Shown piece after piece: positions 1 through 11,594 of a stretch of 64,000 nucleotides of DNA. The notes below the pieces were generated by a model. That model did no database searches. It was given only the letters and a program-made list of their open reading frames with translations, and was not told where the DNA came from. This stretch comes from Sipunculus nudus (lineage: Eukaryota > Annelida > Sipuncula > Golfingiida > Sipunculidae), in the NCBI GenBank assembly GCA_026874595.1, contig CM049310.1:34101558-34165557 (forward strand), written 5' to 3'. The stretch's first letter is position 1. The number at the start of each line of letters is the position of its first letter. A program made the translations under genes and the position numbers.

Positions 1-374
1 CTTTCTTTAGTTATTTCTAGTTTTCAAATATTGAAAAATGAGTTGTTGCACAAAAATTGAATGATGGTTTGCATAGATAATACGATATACTGAATCTTTG
101 ATTTTCCACTGTACGTAAAGTGATTAATTATTAATATCTATTAATCTAATCATTGATGTCACATTTAATATACAGCCAACTTATGGTAACTTCTTTGAGC
201 AAACGAAATGCTTATTTTTCTCATATATAATATATACTGGAGTTGGTACCAGTCTGCCAAGAGTATATAAGATGGCGTTGTACGCCCGTCTCTATGATTG
301 GCCTAGAGCAGCGGTGCCATAATAGAGCGGGCTACCAGTCTATGAGACTAGCCCATAGACCCAGTAGCCAGTAG

Positions 375-544
375 TGGCGTAGCCCATTGACCGCTTCGGT
401 CGAAAAGTGCGTATTTATCTTATCAACCATCGTACAGCCTTCTGACCATGCATGCATATAATTAAACGATATGGCCATTTCACATTCGGCGGCGTACGGG
501 AAGCCCATGGACGTCTTCGGCCGAAAAGTGCGTGTTTATCTTAA
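375..544 (+). repeat. Two diverged direct-repeat units
   Basis: Two units of roughly 50 bp (375-422 and 491-544) share the order GGCGTA..., AGCCCAT, a CTTCGGYCGAAAAGTGCG core and a TTTATCTTA end, about 120 bp apart. The core contains a small inverted repeat (CGACCGAAG/CTTCGGTCG type). The surrounding sequence from about 270 is richer in G+C than its neighbours. The family was not identified; a dispersed repeat is likely. Confidence 0.5.
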
Positions 545-1953
545 CTAAGTTTATTTTTCATCATAGAAAGTCTTCAGTGAACTGTTCGTGGGCTATGACA
601 AGCATTTCTCAGTTAGATCACTTAAACACGATTTACAGCAATGACCTGACCTTTGTTTATTATACAGTAAACTCCCGCGTTGTTAGAACCACGTGCGTTT
701 GTTGTCAGCAAATCCATTTAAATGAGGCTGCTTGTCGTGAGACGCTGGCCAACTGGAAAACGGCTTGCCGAGATAACGGCGAGGAGAAGATCGAGACCTG
801 GGAAGCCCATCCCGGCATGTAAAATAAGACTGCAAACAGTTTCAGATATCGCGGTATATATCATTTTTATTTGAAATTTAAAAAAAAATACTCATGGAAG
901 GAATATGATGCATTATTTACACCCTTTTGACACTTTATCATGGAAATTAGGGTTATTTTGCTCCTCGGAAAATGAATTCTTTTCAAGACCGAATTAAGGG
1001 GGAACATCACACTTTACTGGCGCCCCCTACTGATGACACTACAAATTAAAAATATCTGGTTTAATTATATTATCACGAGGCTACATATTTTGCCGTTTGT
1101 GACTTTTGTTGTCATGAACAACGTCCTCGCTTCAGGGCATCATTTGAGAAAAGTAACTACGATGAACAATTATTGTAGGAATGCTCAGTGTGACTGCTTT
1201 ATTTAATTATATTTTCAAATAGTATCAAAGTTTTACAAAGATAATTTCACCAGAATATCACCAGAAGAGGCTCAAGTGCAGGAATATGCCAACGGCTCGG
1301 TTGTCAACTGTCAGTTTTGACAGTTGCAAGTAGATGACAAAAAAGAGCATAAATATCACCATATGATTGTAAGTGACACTGATGGTGTAATTCTGAAGAG
1401 ATATTTAGTATATACCTATAGTTTTTTAGTGCTGATATTTATATTTCTTTTTATATGGGCATTTTAAAAGCTGATCATATATTGTTGACGCCAGAAGCCA
1501 TTCATGTGTAGACTTGCTCTCTGGCTCAAAACCGCCAGCGCCACCTTATGGATTTTTCCTAAACTAATAATGTCCAAAATTTTCATATTTTGGCCTAATA
1601 TTTTAAAATTTAACCCATTGACATACACATTTTTGTCTATAAATAAGATTGATATTTAATTCTGCATGTTTATTTAGAATATTATGAAAAAATACATTGG
1701 TCAGTTTTCTAAAATATGTAACTTTTGCTTCCCCCTTACTTATAATATCATATAAAAACCCACCACAAGTGTCAATTTTCAACTTCATATACTGCAAAAA
1801 TAAGCACATTGACCCCAAGATTTCATTTCATAATTTTACAAAGTATGTCTTGTAGATATCATGTGCAGACTATCTAAGAAATTCCATTGGTAGTTTAAAG
1901 TGTCATGTTCCCCCTTTTAACCTAATCACTTCAGTTTTGGTCGATATACTATA
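545..1953. other. Intergenic, no gene recognised
   Basis: A+T-rich sequence. The open frame at 532-822 starts at GTG inside the repeat just before it and matches no family I recognise. No tRNA, paired inverted repeats or microsatellite seen. Confidence 0.5.
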
Positions 1954-2612
1954 GGGGTCTACCAGTGCGCCACTCTGCTTCATTGTGCAGGTGAGACAGC
2001 ACAGGAGTTGTATAAAGCATTTGTCATCCTTGATAACAAGGTAACTGTGTTGACTTACAGACCCTCATAGACTTGTTTGAGAGTTATTGTACACCAAAAC
2101 GTCATTTAAACGACTTTAACATACGGGTACAGAAACCTGGTAAAATGTGTAATGTGCATATTTTAATAAAGAATTGGGAGTTAGCAAAACTTAAAGATGG
2201 TATCTCTAAAGACTTGTTGAATGGATCAGAGGACCTGGGGCTAGGAAGCCATCAAGGAACCCTACTACACGTACACAAATAAGCCGCGGATGTGGCTTAC
2301 AGGAGCATGATTGGGGCAGTTGTCCAGCCATGGGACCAAAGTTGCAGAATTGTAATATAAAGCTGACAGGTCATACTGGTAATATACCAGTTAAAGGTAA
2401 AGATGTATTAACTGTGAAACACAGAGACCTGTGTTATATGTCTATATTTTCGATATGTGAAGATGATATAACTCCAATTCTGGGCAGAAAGTCTTTTGTG
2501 GAAATTTTTTTTTCATACAGTACTTGCTCTTTACAATACACAAAATGATATATGGATATGTTTTGATGAATATACAGATGTAGTTAGAGATATTGATTGT
2601 CTTCCCAAAGGC
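1954..2612 (+). mobile_element. Decayed Gypsy-like retroelement fragment (gag, zinc knuckle, protease)
   Basis: Translated pieces on the plus strand follow the order of a Ty3/Gypsy gag-pol. At 1954-2070 a frame reads like gag (…TAQELYKAF…). After a frameshift, 2073-2282 reads FESYCTPKR… and then LKDGISKDLL, both typical of mollusc and insect Gypsy Gag. At about 2290-2360 a frame reads CGLQEHDWGSCPAMG…NC, which is the CxxCGxxHxxGxCPAxG retroelement zinc knuckle with a cysteine lost. The same frame runs straight into a protease C-terminal half ending ITPILGRKS (usual form: PILG). At 2560-2612 a third piece reads EYTDVVRDIDCLP, matching the YxDVFxGLGCLPG linker before reverse transcriptase. The protease DSG/DTG site and the whole reverse transcriptase are missing, and frames are broken, so this is a dead, internally deleted copy. 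Neither LTR was located. Confidence 0.75.
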
Positions 2613-3305
2613 CCCCGGTTTCGCCGCCTATGACTTGGTTGTTGCAGGGGAAAACATTACAATATCCAACAATGGTATTCTGCGTTACGATTGGCACACA
2701 TTCCATCTATCCATCGCATCCATCCAGTTACCATATAAACCTAATTGATAAGAGTATCCTGTATGGAAAATATCATGCTCACAAGTTAAGACGCTCATAA
2801 GCTTAGGCGCCCACAAGTAAGAGGAGGGTTATAATAACAAGAAATGCTCACACTGAGCTATACTTACACAGTGAGCCATAGCTCAGACAATCTGCTGAGA
2901 AGGAGGATCACTCATTACTTCGTATACCTCGCCTGTATTATTTTGACTTTTTACCTTGGCATGAATGCTTGCTTCTTTGCAGGGCACAGACAGTTAAGAA
3001 TCGGAAGGAACCATGAACATAGAAGGAAATGGGCAGAACAGGATTTAACGTGGCGAGTGCCGCTGAACAGCTTGGAATAACAAACCCACGCAAACTAGTA
3101 ATCTGGGCTATTACTGCTTTAATTATTACGAGAACTTCATCACCTCGACAGATTAACACTCAATGCATGATCACTTGTTGATATTCCTGTCAAATTAAAA
3201 ACAAGGTATGTTTTGGAATGAATAGACATCATTCCCGTGTTATAGTACATCAGCCAGAGGGTTCACCGGTACCAAACAGGTGACAATTGCTATCAGTTTT
3301 TTTAA
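2613..3305. other. Intergenic; may hold more retroelement debris
   Basis: Follows the retroelement remnant in the direction where pol would lie. Short open frames at 2597-2800 and 2844-3080 do not show reverse-transcriptase motifs. Nothing else supported. Confidence 0.4.
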
Positions 3306-3361
3306 AGGTGTACGTGTAAAGATAATAAAAATGCCTGATAGCAGTATGAAGGTGGTAGCTT
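3306..3361 (+). repeat. Left arm of a 56-bp inverted-repeat pair
   Basis: This stretch, containing AATAAAAATGCCTGATAGCA, is repeated in reverse complement at 5246-5301. The core of about 34 bp has one mismatch; the remainder is more diverged. The two arms enclose about 1.9 kb. See the right arm. Confidence 0.8.
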
Positions 3362-5245
3362 ACTTTAAAATATCAGCCTGTTTTGAAATGTACTTGTACC
3401 GAAATTGAAATTTTGCGGTACATACTGTTATATATATAATTTAGTTATAACATCATATATAATGTCTGTTTTAAAACAAGTTTGATGTCAGATGATAGTA
3501 GACTTTTATATCATTCATCAGGTGTGTTATTCATGTATAGTTTTCCAAATTCAAAAGATATGAATACTTTTTCCTCACCCTGTATCATAGCAATTTGTAT
3601 AATTTTACATTATTTATTAAAAAACACAAGGTGTATTTCTGATAAGACCAACCATGACCAGTTCGGTTTTATGAAGTGATTAATGGAGTCTGAAGTCTGT
3701 TAGCTGAAAAAAAAACTTGTCTGGCACCCAACTACAATTTGTGGGCATGGTCACAGAAAGGTGATATTCCGTTAGCCGATACATGTTAGCCGATACATGT
3801 CCCATTACCACCAACTGTCCGCAGAAACAATTAATGCCTGGTTGATGTCTTTGAATACTTCTGGGTCGCATATCCATGCACTTATCGTACCCTGATTGGT
3901 TTATCCTTCCAATTATTAAACGTGGCTGATATCGGGGGCCGATATATAGATTAAAACCCGGATGTCGCAAGCAGAATGCCACACATGATATGTATGCAGG
4001 CACTGGTATCGGTCTGTTGTTTAAATACATGTTTCTGCATGTCTCGAGTTGAGGGCGAAAAGTCATTTAAACAGATAAATCACTTGTGATATCGTACAAA
4101 CTACGCCGCCTTATCTGCACTTCTGGCCAAATTCCCTTTCTAACACAAAATATTATGTTTTCTGCTGAAATATTTCCATGCAAATATTTCCTACGAAATT
4201 AACATATAAAATCTAGGCAAGAACAATAAATGTACCTACAACATTCTGCTTGGGTTGCACCATAAATAAATGATAGATATTGCAGTTTGCCTTGTCAGGA
4301 TTATGGAGCAGAGCTGTAAGTTTTTATTCAGAGATGCTTCTGTTTTATACTGTTAACATTTCTGACAGGAGAGAAATTTATAAATAGATACCACCCTCTG
4401 TAACGGAACGTAGATGTTTATTTGAACCGACGGGCATACAGTCAACATAAGTGGCGATACTTGCAACTAACCCTGATATACCAGTCATGGGGTCAATATG
4501 CTGGGTACTGTTCATAAAATTATGAATACAAACACTTGTGATCAGCAAAGTTAAAATAAAGTAAAGACAAATCTTATAAAAATTTACCACACTAAACACT
4601 TATTTATTCATATTTGATCATCTCCAAATTAATGAAAAAGCCATGGAATGAAAGGAGTTAATTTTTTTGCTTGCACAAGTAAGGACAACCTATATATAGC
4701 TTACAAACAAAATACTAGTCCAATGATAAATATTACCACATAACTCGGAACTCGGGGGGGGGGGGGGGGTCCCGGAGGTCCGGCCTCCTTTTTTCCAGCC
4801 GCCACAACTTATTTTAAAAGTGTCAGACTAAGTTTTGTTTCATGTCACTTTTTAATGGGTTTTGCCAAAAGGGCATAAAAAAGTATAACTGTAGGTGCAT
4901 ACACCTACTGATCATGAATGATACATCATTGAAAAGATTATTTTGCTGGATATAAGTGTTGCATATAAAGCAGTAAGAAGTAAATTTATATAATTGTCAT
5001 ATTTCCTAGGGGAGAGTATAACTATATATAAGAATGTATTACTTAAGCAGTATACACCCAGTGGTCAAAAGCAGCATGTCATACTAAAGCGTATGGTTTA
5101 AGCTATAATTTGAGACCAAATTTGACTGGATACGCTTTGCCTATTAAGTAGTGTGTGACTTATAACCATTCTGAATCCGGTGTCCTTGAAATGAAATATA
5201 TATATATATACGTCATCCGAATTAAAAAATTCATTTATTCACTGA
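3362..5245. other. DNA between the two inverted-repeat arms, no gene
   Basis: Contains a 15-bp tandem doublet (GTTAGCCGATACATG) near 3772-3800 and a G16 tract at 4754-4769. The minus-strand frame at 3680-4066 runs through the doublet and looks non-coding. No transposase motif was seen, so if the arms are transposon termini the element is non-autonomous. Confidence 0.45.
4754..4769 (+). repeat. Poly-G tract (16 G)
   Basis: Uninterrupted run of G followed by a GGTCCCGGAGGTCCGGCC stretch. One of ten G or C homopolymers of 13 or more bases in this window. Confidence 0.95.
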
Positions 5246-5301
5246 AAGCTACCACTTTCATACTGCTATCAGGCATTTTTATTACCTACAAATGTATACC
5301 T
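5246..5301 (-). repeat. Right arm of a 56-bp inverted-repeat pair
   Basis: Reverse complement of 3306-3361. The best block is AAGCTACCACTTTCATACTG and the GCATTTTTATTA following it. Immediately upstream lies a short (TA)n at about 5197-5210. No clean target-site duplication was found outside either arm, so it could be a MITE/foldback terminus or two opposed copies of a dispersed repeat. Confidence 0.75.
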
Positions 5302-5662
5302 ATCAAGCACACATGGTGAAAATTAGTCACTAAAATACTACCGATGATCCATATTTTCGGACTGGCTGAAGTACTATATGTAGCCTTTAACTGAGATGAA
5401 ACTTTCTGAAATTTAAAAAAAAAAAACCTTTGTTGCTTTTTCTATGGTATTGTTCGAATCAATATTGGAAACAATCCGAGAAAGGCACGTATCTGAGACA
5501 TTACTGGTAATCTGGAGTCAGATAATATTTTTTTTAGTGAAAGGATTACCTGATATATGAAAAAGGCACCAAGGTTTAATTGTCCAACTGGATTTCAATG
5601 TTAGTGCATGTTCTGTACCAAATCTCAGGTATTGAAAATGGTTGATATATGGGAATTATTTA
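5302..5662. other. Intergenic, no gene recognised
   Basis: A+T-rich with short A-runs; no coding frame or structured repeat seen. Confidence 0.5.
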
Positions 5663-5812
5663 TTTTGCATGCTATATAGCATTGTTCTTATACTCATCTT
5701 CAGTCACGTCCGATTCTTAGTGCTGGCAACATTATTATTTTTTTTTTTTTTTGCATGCTATAGCACTTTCCAAATACGCACCCTCAGTCACGTTCGATTC
5801 GTAGTGATGGCA
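5663..5812 (+). repeat. Tandem duplication, unit about 65 bp
   Basis: Copies at 5663-5728 and 5749-5812 both begin TTTTGCATGCTATA and carry CAGTCACGTYCGATTC followed by TAGTG.TGGCA. A T-rich spacer, including a T15 run, separates them. Divergence suggests an old duplication. Confidence 0.8.
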
Positions 5813-6917
5813 TTTTTTTAATTCATTGAGTTAAACGTACATCCCTGTAGTATCTTTTCAGAACAATTATATTCTGTGAGAAATCTGGACAAAATGGAAT
5901 TATGGTTTTCCGATCGTGTGTGTAACTATCTATCATGATAACAGATTCCTTTTGCTCCTAGGAACTTCATAATTTGATTAGCATGCCGAAAGTAGGTAGG
6001 GAAATTACATCTGTCAAGTTATACGTGTTCCCGTTTTAGATTGAAAGGGAACACCGCGAGTGCGGAGTAATGCATCAATAATTTATGTCCAAGGAAAAAA
6101 AGATTTCAAAGCCATGATTGATAAAATCCTGAGATAACAATTATTGAAATAAAAAGGCAATTATTATGACAAAGGTAACAGAACGGCTTGATAATAAAAA
6201 TCCTCCCTTAGACGAAGTTTTATCTTGTCAAAACAAGTACACTTTAATATTCGTCTTCGTCTCTGAGAGACCTTAGGACTGACTTTTATTTTTCTTAGTG
6301 TCACTTAGTGTCACTTTGGTCTCTTAGCCTAAATTTAACCGTCACTTGCTCTTTTCAAGCTATGGTAGTGAGAGCACTGAAGAATAACATATATCACGGC
6401 CCGCAGAGAGTACCACCACTTTTTACACCTCGTCGCCATATAAAGACGCGTGGTCTCTGTGTTGCGTGAGCCCGCATGTAGGTTAGGAATCACGGCCACT
6501 TTTATCCCTGCTCCTTCAAGAAGTCAGTATATCAAGCTTTTCCTACTTAAGGATGGAAGATCCTGAACACAGTTACTTTTTGTTGACCAAAAAAAAAAAA
6601 AAACACATCCCTCAACAAATTCAATTTGTCAGATCACGAAGTTTAATGACTGGTTGTTCTTCCCATGAGCCTTGTCTCGGGACATGTCCATGTTACTATT
6701 TAAGTGAATGTAATTAATGTAATTTTCAACAAGGCGATTTCGAAAAAAAATCACCATAAATTAAAGTTTCTCAATGTTTTCCTATGACATAAATTATGGA
6801 TACAATATTGTCTTATTGAATAGAGTAAGTGTTTGACAATGGTTTGTTGTAAAATATATATAAATTGCAGGGGAAAAGCCAGGATTTACGGAAGGGGGAG
6901 GAGGCCGCAGTCATCTC

Positions 6918-6941
6918 GGGGGGGGGGGGGGGGGGGGGGGG
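6918..6941 (+). repeat. Poly-G tract (24 G)
   Basis: Longest G homopolymer in the window, in a purine-rich context (AGGAGGCCGCAG upstream). Confidence 0.95.
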
Positions 6942-7222
6942 AGCAAACCTGCTGACCAAAATTACATATATATATATTTAAATCTAAAGCACAGTGTATA
7001 TAGAGATCTTCAATATCCTTGTAATATTTTAAGACCCAACACAAGAGAAAAAAGTATCTTATCAATCATTATAGAAGTAAGGTCCGCGGAATAGATCGCT
7101 TTTTATGTATGGAATAATACCTGCAGATGAAAGTATATACAGTTATTTTTAACCTATAATTTCCCTAACAGCTATTTAGAATCGCGATAGTTATTCCGCA
7201 ATATAACATAGAAAGTCGGAAT

Positions 7223-7236
7223 GGGGGGGGGGGGGG
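7223..7236 (+). repeat. Poly-G tract (14 G)
   Basis: Uninterrupted G-run. Confidence 0.95.
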
Positions 7237-7383
7237 TCCTTATATGGATGATTTGAATCAAAAAAAAAAAGGTAGTTCCAAAAGTGAGCCAAAATTATAG
7301 TCTTGTTCTTGGAAGGATTTTTGTTGTCACAGAAAGGGGATGTTAGGAGGGAATCGGAATTTTGCCTTACTTTATTTTTTTTT

Positions 7384-7397
7384 GGGGGGGGGGGGGG
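7384..7397 (+). repeat. Poly-G tract (14 G)
   Basis: Follows a T-run directly (T…TTGGGG), 30 bp before the start of the LTR-like block. Confidence 0.95.
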
Positions 7398-7428
7398 CTC
7401 AATGGGTCAATGGCTCTTTTAAAAACAG

Positions 7429-8187
7429 TGTTACAGGTGTCTCTTTAATGCAGCAGTCTTACATGTGTCTGTTTAGCGCTAGCATTGTCCGTTACCATAG
7501 GAGACGCGCGAGCTGGCCCGGCCCACTTGTAGGGTCTAACATATAAATACAGCGCTCATGCTAATCTGGAACTTTCTGGGCTGGTCGCGCTCTATGAGCG
7601 CGTCTTGCAATGTTCTTTCGGCGAGTGTATAATGTTTAATTGGGTTCTTTAGATTGTTCATGAAATAGAAGTTTCTAGAATTTTCGGATGAATAATTATA
7701 AATAGGGGCTGTGTTTTAGAGCCGGGAGGAGGAGAGAGAAATATTCCAGCGGACACAAAAGAGTGTGAGTCAGTCTTGTACCTATTTGATAATTGCAGTA
7801 GTGTCATGAAGGCATTCAAATTTATTGCGGCCTGTCTCCAGTTTGCTTTCGGGATTATTACAAGAACTTCACTTTTGGATTATAACATACTGATTTTGTG
7901 ATTGAATTGGACTATTATTCTCTGAGAAGATTTCTGTGAACTGTTCATCTAGATTTTAACGTTTTAAGGATTTGTCGCTGTGACAGTTGTGGTATCCAGG
8001 TACTGTACACTTTATTTATAAAATTGTATTGATTTACTGTTGTATTGTTGTTATACTGTAATTGTATTGAATTAGTGTATTGTATTGTTAGGATTGTTTT
8101 AAGAACAAAATTATAATTATTTGTTAACAAAAAACCACTGACTTCTTTATTCATTCCCCTAGACATTTCACGCTGCCCATTGTTACA
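7429..8187 (+). mobile_element. LTR-like block, possible solo LTR
   Basis: The block begins TGTTACAGG and ends TTGTTACA, i.e. TG…CA limits. It holds a good core promoter, TATAAATA at 7697-7704 followed by GGGG and a purine-rich GGAGGAGGAGAGAG tract where an R region would start. Downstream is a T-rich leader with repeated ATTGTATTG motifs, as in many Gypsy LTR U5 regions. Against this: the termini are not inverted copies of each other, no 4-6 bp target duplication is visible, and no primer-binding site or second LTR was found. A cellular promoter is the alternative. Confidence 0.35.
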
Positions 8188-8841
8188 GAATCTGATTTTT
8201 TATCTCCATGAAAAAATTTATGATCGTCACGACTACGTGATCTGTTGATATTTTGTTCCGTAACAACAGTCTCTCCAATTAAACTTTATACAACTTTATA
8301 CACTTAAAAAAAATACAAGATTATAAGATTTATTCCATACGAATATATGGGAATTCGCCTTGCAATTGATATAATATGTAAAAAATAGTAGTTAGAAATA
8401 AAAAGAGAAATGAAGTAGTATTTTGTGATGTATCTGTGCATAAAACAATCTAATCGTGCATCTAACTATTTCTTTGACATTTAAATTTTCTGTTCCGATG
8501 ATTTTAAAGATAAATGTTATCTCTTGAAAATATCCCTGTTTATGAAAAGTATTTCCTATTACAGCAGAAAGAGATACGTACAAGCAATTTTCGAGGGCAT
8601 CAGTAACGTCAATATTGCACAGTGCCTATATCTAAAAAAAAACAAGTCTCTACGCACAAGAAACAATCTTACTTCCACAAGTAACTAAACTCTGGAAGTT
8701 GTGGACTCTAGAGTATTTTTACAGCACCCATGGGTATAACAGAGAAAGAGGATGTCAAGAAAAATCAAATGTTCAGACATCAGACAGTTGTAACCTGTTC
8801 ACTACTCTGGAGTACGCCGGATATATGTGGTGAAAAAAGGA
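8188..8841. other. Intergenic, no gene recognised
   Basis: A+T-rich; nothing supported on either strand. Confidence 0.5.
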
Positions 8842-8900
8842 CATCTGCACTATGATCAGGTGCATCTGCACTATGATCAGGTGCATTTGCACTATTCCCA
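8842..8900 (+). repeat. 21-bp tandem repeat, about 2.7 copies
   Basis: CATCTGCACTATGATCAGGTG starts at 8842 and 8863, and a partial copy with one change starts at 8884. The first two copies are identical, so the expansion is recent. The frame through it reads a His/Tyr-rich heptad, but it is not convincing as a gene. Confidence 0.9.
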
Positions 8901-10630
8901 TAATTATACTCATCGAAATGTCATGTCTAAAAATGTGTTTTTTTTATCACGAAAGGTTAAGTTCCTTTTCCTAAAATTACTGTATCCCTTTCTTTATGCT
9001 TTCTTTATGATCCTCTTCAAAACAGGTTATGACAGCCTAGGGCTGCATAATGACCTTACTTTTTTTGTTAATTATTAGAGACAATTAGGGCCGCTGATAA
9101 AGACTACACTTTTTTTTAAGGTGTTTGCTACAATATTTTTTGCTATTTCTCAGCAGTAGAGTGCTGAAAAGTTATATTTAAAGGTCTTTTCCCTTTTGCT
9201 GGTTTTTCATTCTTTCGCTAAAAGGTCTTGGGATCGTATAATAACAGTTTTAAAACTAGACCGCCCGCAATTGAGTGTATTCTAAAGTACTAGGATTTTA
9301 AATGCAAGTCAAATTTAATAAACTAGGGCCATACCTAGTCAGTTGAAGTGCTTTAATAACTATATAAGATATATTACACATGCAGACTAAACCAGGTATA
9401 GAACTCAGTGCAAACGTAATCTGTTCTAGCTTTGGTAAACTTTAAAAAAATTAGAATGGCATCTTCCTTTTTTTTCTGTGTCTGGAACTTACCATTTTAT
9501 ATTTTAATAATATCGCAGGCCAGACCAAGGGCCGCTGTTCCACAAGAAATTGAAGTGTAATTGCACGAAATAATGACTTTTTTCTACATTAGTAAAATGG
9601 TCGATTCAGTACCGTGTTGTTCCATGGGTCTTTTTCTGGTCAAACAACCGATTCTCCTCACGTCGACTCAGACTTTGCGGCCATTCCAAGCACTGCGTCA
9701 CCGTAATGCTGTTAAGGTTTCTTTGGCGAGGAAAGAGTGCCAGTGTACTGATGGACTCGGAAGGTTACACTGGAGATTGTAGCGATCAGGTTTTTTTCCG
9801 CCTAGGCGCAAGTGAAATAAAATATTGTGGTAGCGTTTTTAAAAGAATACAACGTTGATTCAGTGTCTTGTTTTTAAGTATCAACATCATTATGGTAATC
9901 GGGTATTAACATTAAAATATAATGTTGAATGCAAACCAATTATCCCCAGCTCCTTAGTAATCTCATAGCAAATTAACAATCATACAGGGATAAAAACTTT
10001 CTAGGAACAACTTGTTGCAAATAGAAGCATACAAAAATGCACTTGATGCAAACTTGGCCCATTTTTCATGTTTTAAAAATTGATTTTGTTTGATATAATT
10101 TTCGTTATTGAAGGTTTGGAACGAGTGATGTTATTCTGAATTTTGCAAGGACGTCGGGGGAAGGGGAGTGGTCATGGTCATATTCGACACCCACTCTGTG
10201 TGCCCCTGTGTGGAAATAATTGGATCAATATGTGAAAGCTGATAGGACCGTTCATATACCCATGGATACTCTATGGATTAGACCATTACGTGGAAATTAA
10301 GACAAGATCCAGTGCATTGTGTATCAAGATGTGATCTGTCTCTTTCAGGGACGTCAATATAGGGGGAGGGGGTGGGGGTATATATCCCCCAAACACTTTT
10401 TGGCAAGGGGGATGGTCAATGTTATCATCCCAACCCTATTCTGAGATAATATCTATATTTTGCAAATGCAGTATATATTAATAAATAGAATCATATACTT
10501 TAGTTCCATATATGAGTTTACTATGAAATATTATATCTAAACCTGGTTGAGAATTAACTTAATCTCGAAACATGATACCTTTTATTCTGAAACCTTATGA
10601 TATGTTGTAATATATTTGAAATGTGATTAA

Positions 10631-10631
<1 letters not shown>
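8901..10631. other. Intergenic, no gene recognised
   Basis: Nothing coding supported. G-rich patches near 10150 and 10360-10380 only. Confidence 0.5.
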
Positions 10632-10665
<34 letters not shown>

Positions 10666-10725
10666 ACATGTGGCAAATAGACGCTAAGAAGGTAAATATC
10701 TGTGTGTATGTGTGTGTGTGTGTGT
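10632..10725 (+). repeat. Compound microsatellite (TA)n and (GT)n
   Basis: A TA run of about 30 bp (10632-10661) is followed 40 bp later by a GT run (10701-10725) with one interruption. Confidence 0.95.
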
Positions 10726-11529
10726 AAGGCATTCCCCCAACCCTGGAAGAAAACTTGACGCCATTGGTCTCTTCATGTAGTAGTATCACTGAAATGTTAT
10801 TAAGCAGTCCAAAAAATGAGACAGATATACAGACTAAGAGGAAATTATTACATTTACTCCGTGATTATTTATGAAGAAAATGTTCGAAAGCGAAGGTTCG
10901 GCCAACTCCGGGAACATCAGAATCCATATACTGGGCAAGAAGAGCAGGCCTTATATTAAAAAATCAAAATGTGAAAGGCAGCTACTTTCAATTTCCGGCT
11001 AAATTTAAAATTAACCTTCATAGAAGACAGATCCACTGTAAAACCAGCCTTCCCTATCCACGGATGTGCTCCAGCTGACCCGACTAAATAACGTTTGTTC
11101 AGAGAAAGGTTTTCTTGTGAGGTCTCTACGATCAATTCCCTGATAACATTTGTATCAAATTTTCGGTAATTTACTTGCTCTCGACTTAGACTACTCAAAC
11201 TCATGGACCAAACAACAGAATCTATGGCGCGACTAAAACTATTCTAGACTTGCACCCTACCGAGTTTTCCATTTTTAAACATTAAAAGTCATGTGCTGTT
11301 GCATGCATGAATAAAATTCCAGTTTTAAATCCCGATAAACGTTGCGTCTTGCATTGTATGCTTCAGCCAGCATTACTTCGTGAGAAAACACCCTAGCTGT
11401 AAACTATAGCAGAAGAAGTTAATCAACGGTCAATAGAACCCTGGCAGAAACCGAGAAGAAATATTTTATAAAAAAGGTTTAAAAAATGATTTGCTCGAAT
11501 GCTTTGGCAAAAAAGCATTTTTCAAAAAG

Positions 11530-11533
<4 letters not shown>
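10726..11533. other. Intergenic, one weak frame
   Basis: An ATG-initiated 82-residue minus-strand frame (10956-11204) was examined; it has no recognised motif and no supporting signals. Confidence 0.4.

Positions 11534-11593
<60 letters not shown>
11534..11593 (+). repeat. (TA)30 microsatellite
   Basis: Sixty bases of uninterrupted TA. Confidence 0.98.

Positions 11594-11594
<1 letters not shown>

Larger units (their letters stand above)
5813..7428. other. Intergenic with poly-G tracts
   Basis: No gene recognised. Contains G-runs at 6918-6941 and 7223-7236 and a third at 7384-7397 just before the LTR-like block. The 7340-7546 frame is a by-product of the G-run. Confidence 0.5.

Noticed and set aside
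3680-4066. 128-codon minus-strand frame
   Set aside because: It runs through a 15-bp tandem doublet, has a non-typical composition and no recognised motif.
10956-11204. 82-residue ATG frame on the minus strand
   Set aside because: No domain, signal peptide, splice signals or composition shift to support it.
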